From assembly GCA_004556155.1 (NCBI GenBank), contig SFIM01000016.1, positions 36,507-100,506 of the forward strand: DNA of 64,000 nt, read 5' to 3'. A program made the translations under genes and the position numbers. A model generated the notes under the pieces. That model did not search any database, was not told the DNA's origin, and saw only the letters and a program-made list of their open reading frames with translations. Source of the DNA: Clostridiales bacterium. Its GTDB lineage: Bacteria > Bacillota > Clostridia > Christensenellales > Aristaeellaceae. Shown in pieces: positions 1 through 7,445 of this stretch (its first letter is position 1; each line of letters begins with the position of its first letter).

Positions 1-23
1 CGGATGGAAAGGAGGCGCTGGCT

Positions 24-542
24 GTGAACGCATTTGAAACCTTGGGGCTGCGCTGGGACGCTGATCAAGCGCAGGTGCATGCCGCGTACCGCAGCCGCGT
101 CAAGGGCTGCCATCCCGATCAGTTTCAGGATCAGGCGCAGGCCGACCAGGCGCAGGAGCAATTGATCCGCCTGAACCTGGCCTACGAGGAAGCGCTGCGC
201 ATCGCCGCCAAGCGGCAAATTGGCTTTAACACCGTATCCTGTGAGGATGCAAAAACGCTGGCGCGCAAGCTGATGGAGCAGGGCCGCAATGAAAACGCCC
301 TGCGTCAGCTGGCTCGCGCCGATAGCAAGGATGCGCAGTGGTACTGCCTGCAGGGCGAGATTCTGATGAATCTGCACCAGTATGACAGCGCGCATCAGAG
401 CTTCCGCGAGGCGGTGCGCCGCGAGCCGGACAACCTGCAATTCCGCCGTGGGGCCTTTAACGCCGCTATGACGCTGAAAAAGCACCAGCGCCCTGTGCAG
501 CGCGCGGTGGACGCGGTGGGAAGACTGTTTGGGAAAAAATAA
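24..542 (+). CDS. J-domain protein with C-terminal TPR-like repeats
   Basis: A 172-residue cytoplasmic co-chaperone-like protein. Residues 1-65 form a short J domain with the invariant HPD tripeptide at 30-32, the site that stimulates Hsp70 (DnaK) ATPase. Residues about 92-150 read as tetratricopeptide helices (QYDSAHQSFREAVRREPDN). The glycine/phenylalanine linker and zinc fingers of DnaJ are absent, so this is a type III J protein rather than DnaJ itself. The start is GTG at 24, set by AAAGGAGG at 8-15. A terminator follows at 581-607. The upstream partner lies outside the window, so its client is unknown. Confidence 0.85.
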   Translation: MNAFETLGLRWDADQAQVHAAYRSRVKGCHPDQFQDQAQADQAQEQLIRLNLAYEEALRIAAKRQIGFNTVSCEDAKTLARKLMEQGRNENALRQLARADSKDAQWYCLQGEILMNLHQYDSAHQSFREAVRREPDNLQFRRGAFNAAMTLKKHQRPVQRAVDAVGRLFGKK

Positions 543-580
543 TAATTGGATGAAGGAAGATTCGCCCTTCATTATACAAC

Positions 581-607
581 AAAAAGGCCGCATATTGCGG
601 CCTTTTT
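581..607 (+). terminator. Rho-independent terminator after the J-domain gene
   Basis: Stem AGGCCGCA/TGCGGCCT with a very short loop, with an A-run on one side and a T-run on the other, so it can stop transcription from both the rightward J-domain gene and the leftward AI-2E family gene. Confidence 0.85.
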
Positions 608-633
608 TGCTGGCTTGTGGGAGGGCAAGCCGT

Positions 634-1821
634 TTATTTGCTTTTCTTGTTTTTCCTGCGCAGGCTATCCCACAGGCGGCTCCAGGGCAGCACGCTTTTT
701 TGGGTGCCCGGTTCCAGCTTGCCCGCGTCCGCGTCCAGCGTTACCTTGCAGATGTTGGCCACCAGGGGGCCGGCGATCAGTCCCAGCGTGCCCATGATCT
801 GAAAACCGGCGAACATGGACATCATCGTAACCAGCGGGTACAGGCCCAGCTGTTTGCCTACGATGCGCGGCTCGATGATCTGGCGCACCGTCACGGTGAC
901 CAGATAAATGACGAACAGGCCGAGCGCCGTGTAATAATCGCCGATAATCAGCGCGCCGATGGCCCAGGTGTTCAGGAAGAGCCCTGCGCCGATGACGGGC
1001 AGCACATCCGCCACGCCGATGAGCATGCCCAGCAGCAGCGCATAGGGCTTGTGCATGATAACCAGACCGGCGATGATGATCAGCATCAGCACGAAGGAAA
1101 TGAAGACCTGCGCGCGCACCTGGCCGAAAATCGCTGTGAACACGCCGCCCTTGATCAGGCGGAAATCCTTGACCACCTGCGAGGGAAACTGGCTGCGGAA
1201 GAACCCGGCGATGCGCTCCTTATCATAGCTGAAATAGAAGGTGGCCATGATGGTGAACAGCACAGAAAGGATGATCATGGGCAGCGAGGATACCGTGGAA
1301 ATGGTGAAGCTGGCGATCCAGCCGGTGATGTTGGCCGCCCAGGAGGCGACGTTTGATACCATGCTGGCCAGCATGCCCGATACGCGCTCTATAAAATCGG
1401 CGGGCAAAAGATACTCGTAGTCCTCATACAGCGCGGTGACCCACACTGTCAGCTGGTTGACGAACGCGCGGGCCATATCGGGCAGTGTCCGGGCCAGGCT
1501 GATACATTCGCGCACCAGCTTGTCGGTGATGGTGAAAAACAGAATGGTGATCAGCCCATACAGCAGCAGCATGCACAATAGCGTTGCGATGGAGCGGGCG
1601 GCCTTGAAGCGCTTGAATGCCTTGCGCAGCAGCCGCGCCACAGGCTCCATCAGCGAGGCGAAAACCAGCGCCAGCACAAAGGGCCAGCAGAAGGGGAACA
1701 GCTGCACCGCGATATAGCAGGCCAGCACCACGGCTGCAATGATCAGCAGCCGCCTGGGCACGTCGTTCATGCCCTGATTCCAATCAGCCAACCGCTGTAG
1801 AAAGGGGGTGGTGTTGCTCAT
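634..1821 (-). CDS. AI-2E family transporter (PF01594-type membrane protein)
   Basis: A 395-residue integral membrane protein. The layout is that of the AI-2E/UPF0118 family: hydrophobic segments near residues 28-65, an amphipathic stretch, then a cluster of C-terminal helices with family-like text such as GVADVLPVIGAGLFLNTWA and RQIIEPRIVGKQLGLYPL. Family members export autoinducer-2 or exchange Na+/H+; the substrate here cannot be read. The frame is open further upstream, but ATG at 1821 is preceded by GGAGG at a 6-7 base spacing and gives the usual family length. It ends in a lysine-rich tail. Neighbours do not define its role. Confidence 0.9.
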   Translation of the reverse strand: MSNTTPFLQRLADWNQGMNDVPRRLLIIAAVVLACYIAVQLFPFCWPFVLALVFASLMEPVARLLRKAFKRFKAARSIATLLCMLLLYGLITILFFTITDKLVRECISLARTLPDMARAFVNQLTVWVTALYEDYEYLLPADFIERVSGMLASMVSNVASWAANITGWIASFTISTVSSLPMIILSVLFTIMATFYFSYDKERIAGFFRSQFPSQVVKDFRLIKGGVFTAIFGQVRAQVFISFVLMLIIIAGLVIMHKPYALLLGMLIGVADVLPVIGAGLFLNTWAIGALIIGDYYTALGLFVIYLVTVTVRQIIEPRIVGKQLGLYPLVTMMSMFAGFQIMGTLGLIAGPLVANICKVTLDADAGKLEPGTQKSVLPWSRLWDSLRRKNKKSK

Positions 1822-1929
1822 GATCGCCTCCATAGGGAAAATGATTTCGGATCGATTTCGCCGCGCCCTGCGCATCGCAACACCATTATAGCAGATTGCG
1901 GGCCAAAAGGCAAACATGATTGCGGCAAT

Positions 1930-1967
1930 GTAAAAGCGCCTTTCCAGGCAGGCTGCCTGGAAAGGCG
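1930..1967 (-). terminator. Terminator of the sugar-transport operon
   Basis: Perfect 14-base arms CGCCTTTCCAGGCA/TGCCTGGAAAGGCG nearly abutting, followed on the minus strand by CGCTTTT. It lies 10-47 bases after the stop of the endonuclease/phosphatase-family gene. Confidence 0.85.
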
Positions 1968-1976
1968 ATGGACGGT

Positions 1977-2831
1977 TTAGATTTCGATGTCCACATACAG
2001 CGGATAGTGGTCCGACACGCAGTCGAACCATGCGTCGTTTAGCCGCTTGTAGGATTGAATGGCGACGGCGGAGCCGTTCTTGACGATGATGTGATCCAGC
2101 GCATCATGGTATACGCCGGGCTCGCCGCGCTCAAAGCCGTCGGGGGCGCAGAAGTGATGCCCCTTGGTTTCATCGCGTTCGCCTGTGCACAGATCGTGCG
2201 CTTCCGTCCAGCCCAGCTTGGCCACTTCGTTCATGCACGCGCTGTCGATGCCCGCGTTAAAATCGCCCATAATAAAGGCGGGGCAGGCATATTTGGTGAT
2301 CAGCTCTTCCGCCTTTTGAATGGCCAGGGAGATCTGATATACGCGCGCGATATTGGAATGCGGCTGGTAGTTGAACCGTTCCGGGTTGCCGGATTTCCAC
2401 CACAGATGGGTGGATACCACGATAACCCGCTTGCCGGTGGACAACTCCTCAAACACGCCGAAGGTGTAGGATTTGGTGCGGGCGTTGTTGAAGGAGCCTT
2501 CATAGCCGGGCACGGCTTCTGGATAGAGGTAATAGCCCGTCTCGATGGGGAAGAATTTATCGTCCCGGTAGTAGATGGGCGTGTCGCCGCCAGTAACCAG
2601 CTTGTAGCTTATCCGTTCCCCCTGCGGCGTGGCGTATTCAAAAAGGCTTTGCATGATCAGCCGTTCCATCAGATGGGAGGATTCCTGCACGGCCAGGATG
2701 TCCGGGCAGATCTGCTGATATGCCCGCACCAGCCCGGCAGAACGCACGTCAGCCGAGCAATCCATGCCCAGCCGCGCCCATTTTTCGTTGTTGTGGTCAT
2801 ATTTCCACTGGTTGTTTGTCATCAGAATCAT
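1977..2831 (-). CDS. Endonuclease/exonuclease/phosphatase-family hydrolase
   Basis: A 284-residue protein of the EEP fold (PF03372). Visible catalytic motifs in order are an AVQESSH stretch (metal-binding Glu), VVSTHLWW, MGDFNAG (the GDFN motif), DALDHIIV and the terminal SDHYPLY (SDHxP). The family cleaves phosphodiester or phosphomonoester bonds in nucleic acids, inositides or sphingomyelin; no signal peptide is present, so it is cytoplasmic. The start ATG at 2831 has AAGGAG upstream; earlier in-frame codons lack one. It is the last gene of a leftward operon behind an Lpl-type importer, which hints at a sugar-phosphate or small-molecule substrate, but this is inference. Confidence 0.85.
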   Translation of the reverse strand: MILMTNNQWKYDHNNEKWARLGMDCSADVRSAGLVRAYQQICPDILAVQESSHLMERLIMQSLFEYATPQGERISYKLVTGGDTPIYYRDDKFFPIETGYYLYPEAVPGYEGSFNNARTKSYTFGVFEELSTGKRVIVVSTHLWWKSGNPERFNYQPHSNIARVYQISLAIQKAEELITKYACPAFIMGDFNAGIDSACMNEVAKLGWTEAHDLCTGERDETKGHHFCAPDGFERGEPGVYHDALDHIIVKNGSAVAIQSYKRLNDAWFDCVSDHYPLYVDIEI

Positions 2832-2927
2832 ACGACAGTACTCCTTGCTGCTTGAAAGCTGGCTGCGGCGGGCCATGGAAAGGGGGAGCGCCGCAGGACG
2901 CTCCCCGCTTAATAAGGCTTGCGCGGA

Positions 2928-4568
2928 TTAGAAGCTGTTGTGCAGCTTGTTGTTGAAGAATTCGATGTAGTAATCGTAGTTGTACTGCTCCAGCTGCTTG
3001 AGGTAGGCGTTCCAGCTTTCGTCGGTTACGCCGTGCAGAATGCTCTCGGATACGAAGGCGTTGATTACGGTGGACAGGCCGTCGCACATGAAATCAAACT
3101 CTTCCTGCGCCTCGGCAGGCACGATGTTGGTGTTCATGGCCGGGGCATAGCCGCCGCGCTCGGTGATGTTGCGGATGGTGGCGATGCGGTATACGTTGCC
3201 GTCGGCGTAGTTGGTCATGTCATAGTTCTGCGCATGCAGCACCAGGGAGCCGTAGTCCACGCAGCCAACGGTATTGTAATAGTTCAGGCTGGAGCCATCC
3301 AGGATGATGCCCTTTTCCACATAGTCGCCGTAGCCAGCGTCGATGAGCTTCTGTACATGCGCGGCATAGCCCTCAGGATCGGTTTCCTGGCTGGGGCAGT
3401 ATACCATCTCGTAGTGATAGTCGTCGTCCACATAATCCCAGAAGATGCCCTGTTCGCCCAGGAACACTTCGATGGCGCGGGTAGGTTCGGAGATGTAATC
3501 ATAGAAGCGCAGGGCGGCCTCTACGTTCTTGCAGGACTTGCTGATCACGAAGGCGTTGCGGTTGGCATGGTTGAATTCACGGTGGCAGAAGCTTTCTTCA
3601 TAGCCGGGCACAGTGATCTTGGGCAGGCCGTCATACTGCATGGCGTTGGCCGTGTCGGTGATCAGGTAGGAGGGCGCCCAGGCGCCGAAGATGCCAGAAC
3701 GCATGGCGTCGCACTCGGCGGTGTATTGATCGGAGGTGGAGGACAGGCCTTCCAGGTTCAGCAGGCCTTCCTGACCCAGCTGATAGAAGTAGGTCAGGAA
3801 ATCCCGGAATGCCTGGGTATCCACGGCGTGGGTGACGTTGCCGTTTTCATCGATCTTGTAGAAGATGGAGTTGGTGATGGGCAGGCCCCACAGCGCGGCG
3901 AAGTTCAGCGGCTGGCCCTGGCCATACTTGAGGTTGATGTTGATGGGATACTCATCGTTGGGGTCGCCGTTGCCGTTGGCGTCCTGATCGCGGAAGGCAA
4001 CCAGCACATCGTGCAGCTCATCCAGCGTGGTGGGCACTTCCAGGTTCAGGTTCTTGAGCCACTGATAGTTCATATACAGCACGCCATAGGAGTAGTGGCG
4101 CTCGGAGTCATACACGCTGCCCATCAGGCTGTAGATGTTGCCGTCGGGATAGGTGGTAGCGTCCACCCAGCCGTCGATGTACTTTTCGCATACTTCATAG
4201 TAGGTGGGGGCGTACTGCTTGATCTCATCCATGGTGAACACATGCCACAGGCCCGTGTTCTGGCTCACGATGGAGTCGGTCATCTTGTTGCCGCACATGA
4301 AGATATCCGGCAGGTTGTTGGTGTTGGTCAGCACGGAGGAAAGCTGCTCTTTCATGGTTTCTTCGGGCAGCTCGATCCAGTTGATCTTCAGGTTGCAGGC
4401 CTTTTCCACTTCCTGCACCCAGTGCTTTTCGGAGTAGGATTCGGTGCTGTCATAGGGACGGCGGCCGATGCAGATGGTCAGTTGGGTGGGTTCCTCGGCG
4501 ATGGCGAAGCTGCACAGGGACAGCAGAATGGCCAGGGAAAGGAACAGCGCGACGATACGGGTTTTCAT
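2928..4568 (-). CDS. Extracellular solute-binding protein, LplA-like
   Basis: A 546-residue secreted binding protein of an ABC sugar importer. Residues 1-24 are a signal peptide ending FAIA-EE; LSLC inside it is a poor lipobox, so lipid anchoring is uncertain. The mature part resembles the large (500+ residue) family-1 binding proteins of the LplA type common in Paenibacillus and Clostridia, which take oligosaccharides. The SD GGAGGG precedes ATG 4568. It follows the two permease genes, with no ATPase in the operon, so a shared MsmX-type ATPase elsewhere in the genome is expected. Confidence 0.88.
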   Translation of the reverse strand: MKTRIVALFLSLAILLSLCSFAIAEEPTQLTICIGRRPYDSTESYSEKHWVQEVEKACNLKINWIELPEETMKEQLSSVLTNTNNLPDIFMCGNKMTDSIVSQNTGLWHVFTMDEIKQYAPTYYEVCEKYIDGWVDATTYPDGNIYSLMGSVYDSERHYSYGVLYMNYQWLKNLNLEVPTTLDELHDVLVAFRDQDANGNGDPNDEYPININLKYGQGQPLNFAALWGLPITNSIFYKIDENGNVTHAVDTQAFRDFLTYFYQLGQEGLLNLEGLSSTSDQYTAECDAMRSGIFGAWAPSYLITDTANAMQYDGLPKITVPGYEESFCHREFNHANRNAFVISKSCKNVEAALRFYDYISEPTRAIEVFLGEQGIFWDYVDDDYHYEMVYCPSQETDPEGYAAHVQKLIDAGYGDYVEKGIILDGSSLNYYNTVGCVDYGSLVLHAQNYDMTNYADGNVYRIATIRNITERGGYAPAMNTNIVPAEAQEEFDFMCDGLSTVINAFVSESILHGVTDESWNAYLKQLEQYNYDYYIEFFNNKLHNSF

Positions 4569-4619
4569 TCTTTTTCCCTCCGTTTGAATTATGATGTAAA
4601 AGCGGAAATCCTTCCGCCT

Positions 4620-5501
4620 TTATCCCTTGATGGAGCCGATCATGACGCCCTGCACAAAATACTTTTGCAGGAACGGATACAGGCACATGATCGGCAGGGC
4701 CGATAGCACGATCACCGCGTAGCGCACGGTCTGTACCAGGCGCAGCACCTCGGCGTTGGCGTCCGATTCCATAATGCTTTCGGTGCCGGTGGTCATCAGT
4801 AATAGGTGGCGCAGGTATAATTGCAGGGGTTGCAGCGACGCATCGGTGGTGTATACCAGGGCGTTGTAGTAGTTGTTCCAATGCGCCACGGCGATATAAA
4901 GCGAAATAACGGCGATAATTGCCTTGGACAGGGGAATGACAAACATGAAGAAGAAACGGGTATTGGAGCAGCCGTCGATGAATGCGGCCTCGCGCAGCTC
5001 ATCCGGAATGCTGGAGGAGCAGAACGTACGGATCAGGATGATGTTGTAGGCTGTTACGCTGCCCAGGAAGATCAGCAGCAGGCGCGTGTTGGTCAGGTGC
5101 AGGGCGGAGCATACGATATAGGTGGGAATCAGACCGCCATTGAAATACATGGTAAAGGTGATTAGCCCCATAATCAGGCCGCGGCCTTCCATATCCCGGC
5201 GGGATAGCGCGTAGCCGCAGGGCAGCGATATTGCCAGGCCAAACAGCGTTCCGCCCAGGGTGTAGAGGATCGTGTTGCCGTAACCTACCCACAGCTGCTT
5301 TTGGGAGAAGGCGTATTCATAGGCGGTGAACTTCATATTGACCGGCAGCAGAATCAGCGCGCCGGAGTTGACATAGGTGCCGTCGGATACGGAGGCGACG
5401 ATAACGTACCAGATGGGGTATACGCAGATGACGATTAGCAGGGCAAGGATTACATAGAAGAAGCCATTGAGGATGACTTCGCCGGTGCTCATTCTTTTCA
5501 T
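4620..5501 (-). CDS. Carbohydrate ABC transporter permease, LplC/YtcP type
   Basis: A 293-residue inner-membrane permease with six predicted transmembrane helices (MalG-like second permease). The cytoplasmic EAA loop that docks the ATPase is visible as DELREAAFIDGCSNTRFFF followed by VIPLSK. The C-terminus MIGSIKG is typical for this subfamily. I chose ATG 5501 because GAGGTG lies six bases upstream; a GTG nine bases earlier has no good ribosome site. The gene sits ten bases after the first permease and 50 bases before the binding-protein gene, in one operon. Confidence 0.92.
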   Translation of the reverse strand: MKRMSTGEVILNGFFYVILALLIVICVYPIWYVIVASVSDGTYVNSGALILLPVNMKFTAYEYAFSQKQLWVGYGNTILYTLGGTLFGLAISLPCGYALSRRDMEGRGLIMGLITFTMYFNGGLIPTYIVCSALHLTNTRLLLIFLGSVTAYNIILIRTFCSSSIPDELREAAFIDGCSNTRFFFMFVIPLSKAIIAVISLYIAVAHWNNYYNALVYTTDASLQPLQLYLRHLLLMTTGTESIMESDANAEVLRLVQTVRYAVIVLSALPIMCLYPFLQKYFVQGVMIGSIKG

Positions 5502-5511
5502 AGCGCTCACC

Positions 5512-6450
5512 TCACCACAGGCTGCTGCCGGAGAGCTTGCTGGACGCTTTGTTCACCAGGATCAGCAGGATAAAATTGATCACGTTGTTAAACAGGCTGA
5601 TGGCAGCGGAATAGCTGTACTTGTTGTTCATCATGCCCATTTTGTACACATAGGTGCTGATGACTTCCGATACGCTCAGGTTCAGGTCGGCCTGCATGCT
5701 GTAAATCTTTTCAAAGCCCGTGGACATCATGCTGCCAAACTTCAGAATCAGCATGATGGCGATGGTTTCGCCGATGCCGGGCAGGTCGATATGCCAGATG
5801 CGCCGCAGCTTGCCCGCGCCGTCGATCATGGCGGCTTCATGCAGGCCCGGGTCGATGCTGGTCAGCGCGGCCAGATAGATGATGGAGTTCCAGCCCATCT
5901 GCTGCCATACGCCCGACCATACGTATACATGGCGGAAGTACTTGGCCTCGCCCATCAACTGCACCGGGGTGCCGCCCAGCGCGCGCACGATGGTGCTGAA
6001 CCAGCCGCTGTTTACCGAGAACATGCAGCTCATCATGCCAACCAGCACCACCACGGAAATAAAGTGGGGCATGTAGGTGGCCGTCTGCGTGACGCGGCGG
6101 AAGCGCTTGCTGGGCACATTGTGCATGATCAGCGCCAACAGGATGGGGAAGGGGAAGCCTGCGGCCAGGTCATACAGGCTCAGCAGCAGGGTGTTGCGCA
6201 CGATTACGGGAAACTGATTAGCCTTGAAGAAGAAATTGAACCACTTCATGCCCACCCATTTGCTGCCCGTGATGCCGTTGGCAAAGCTGAAATTGCGGAA
6301 GGCAATTTGCACGCCGTACATGGGCCAGTAATTAAAAAGTGCAAAGAACACCAGCGCCGGCAGAACCATGACGTACAACGCCTTGTTCTGCATGATATTT
6401 GAGAGTTTTCGGGATTTTTCCCGCTGCTTTTTCAACACCGTGTTGCTCAT
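5512..6450 (-). CDS. Carbohydrate ABC transporter permease, LplB/YteP type
   Basis: A 312-residue MalF-like permease and the first gene of the leftward sugar-import operon. It has six transmembrane helices, beginning ALYVMVLPALVFFALFNYWP, and an EAA loop reading HEAAMIDGAGKLRRIWHIDL. Its C-terminus SSKLSGSSLW is typical of the LplB class. ATG 6450 is supported by GGAGG eight bases upstream; an in-frame ATG 15 bases earlier overlaps that site and is rejected. It is transcribed from a promoter that overlaps the divergent DeoR-type gene's promoter. Confidence 0.92.
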   Translation of the reverse strand: MSNTVLKKQREKSRKLSNIMQNKALYVMVLPALVFFALFNYWPMYGVQIAFRNFSFANGITGSKWVGMKWFNFFFKANQFPVIVRNTLLLSLYDLAAGFPFPILLALIMHNVPSKRFRRVTQTATYMPHFISVVVLVGMMSCMFSVNSGWFSTIVRALGGTPVQLMGEAKYFRHVYVWSGVWQQMGWNSIIYLAALTSIDPGLHEAAMIDGAGKLRRIWHIDLPGIGETIAIMLILKFGSMMSTGFEKIYSMQADLNLSVSEVISTYVYKMGMMNNKYSYSAAISLFNNVINFILLILVNKASSKLSGSSLW

Positions 6451-6526
6451 GATGCGTGCCTCCATCGTCAGGACTTTTCATGAATTGCTTTTGAATTGCT
6501 GCTTGCGGATTTACCGATCAAATTCA

Positions 6527-6555
6527 TTGACACAGTCAGTTTAGCATGGTATCAT
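6527..6555 (+). promoter_or_regulatory. Promoter of the DeoR-type regulator
   Basis: TTGACA at 6527-6532, a 17-base spacer and TATCAT at 6550-6555, about 70 bases before the regulator start codon. Confidence 0.75.
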
Positions 6556-6567
6556 TTTAATTGTCAA
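6538..6567 (-). promoter_or_regulatory. Promoter of the sugar-transport operon
   Basis: On the minus strand, TTGACA (6562-6567), an 18-base spacer and TAAACT (6538-6543). It overlaps the opposing promoter almost completely, so the two directions probably compete or are controlled by one bound regulator. Confidence 0.65.
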
Positions 6568-6625
6568 CGATGCCAAAAATGTTGAAAAAGTTTCATTTTT
6601 GCCTGTCATTTTGGAGTGAAATGGT

Positions 6626-7378
6626 ATGACCAATCGTCAGCTTGAACTGGTGAAACTGCTGGAAAACAACGGCTCGCTTACCATCCGTGAGCTGTCGCAG
6701 AACCTGTATATCAGCGAATCAACCGTGCGCCGCGATTTGGCCGCGCTGGAAAAGGCCAATCTGATTGCCCGCACAGATCAGGGCATCATCGCCCTCAAGC
6801 GCGATCATGGCGGCGTGTCGCTATCCTATTCGCTAAAAACCTACGAAAAGGAAAAGCGCCTGATTGCTCGCGAGGCGGTAAAGCTGGTGGAGGATAAGAG
6901 CACGATCTTCCTTTCCTCGGCCAGCACGACGATGTTTATGATTCCGCTTCTGGCACGCAAAAACAAGCTGACGATCATTACCGACGGCTTGGAGCATGCG
7001 CTGAAGGCTGCGTCCCTGGGGATCAAAACGATATGCATCGGCGGCGTAGTAATCCCCAGCGGCAAAACGGCTAGCGGTTTGCTGGCTGAAGAGATGCTCT
7101 CCCGCCTGCATGCGAACATCGCATTCTTTTCTGTGCCGCACGTTTCGCCTACCGGCAATGTGTGGCATTATTCGGCGGAGAAAATAAAGATCATTCATGC
7201 CATGATGGCCAACTGCGATCAGAACGTGCTGCTGTGCACCACCAAGATCATCAGCAATATTGCCGAAACCTATCTGGTGTGCCATACGGATGATTTTGAT
7301 CGTATTGTCTCCGAAGCCCCGCTGCCGCCCGAGCTGCCGCTCAAGGCCGCGCGGCAAGATGAAAACGCGCAAGAATAA
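6626..7378 (+). CDS. DeoR-family transcriptional regulator
   Basis: A 250-residue DNA-binding protein. Residues 1-57 are a DeoR-type winged helix (LTIRELSQNLYISESTVRRD), and the rest is the ISOCOT-like sensor domain that binds a sugar phosphate (FLSSASTTMFMI, TDGLEHALKAA, CIGGVV, CTTKI). ATG 6626 is preceded by TTGGAG at about ten bases. The gene is divergent from the Lpl-type importer and shares its promoter region, so it very likely controls that operon and itself. The inducer cannot be read. Confidence 0.9.
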   Translation: MTNRQLELVKLLENNGSLTIRELSQNLYISESTVRRDLAALEKANLIARTDQGIIALKRDHGGVSLSYSLKTYEKEKRLIAREAVKLVEDKSTIFLSSASTTMFMIPLLARKNKLTIITDGLEHALKAASLGIKTICIGGVVIPSGKTASGLLAEEMLSRLHANIAFFSVPHVSPTGNVWHYSAEKIKIIHAMMANCDQNVLLCTTKIISNIAETYLVCHTDDFDRIVSEAPLPPELPLKAARQDENAQE

Positions 7379-7400
7379 AGCGAAGATAGCAAACAAAAAC

Positions 7401-7434
7401 GCCCCCGTCAATTTCTGACGAGGGCGAATTTTTT
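7401..7434. terminator. Bidirectional terminator between deoR-type gene and surface-protein gene
   Basis: Stem CGCCCTCGTCAG/TTGACGGGGGCG-like arms (7401-7426) with A-run on the left and T-run on the right. It serves both convergent genes. Confidence 0.85.
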
Positions 7435-7445
7435 ATGGTTTGCGT

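Noticed and set aside
2919..4706. Long open frame antisense to the solute-binding protein gene
   Set aside because: No ribosome site or recognisable domain; hydrophobic Val/Gly-rich translation is the mirror of the binding-protein codons.
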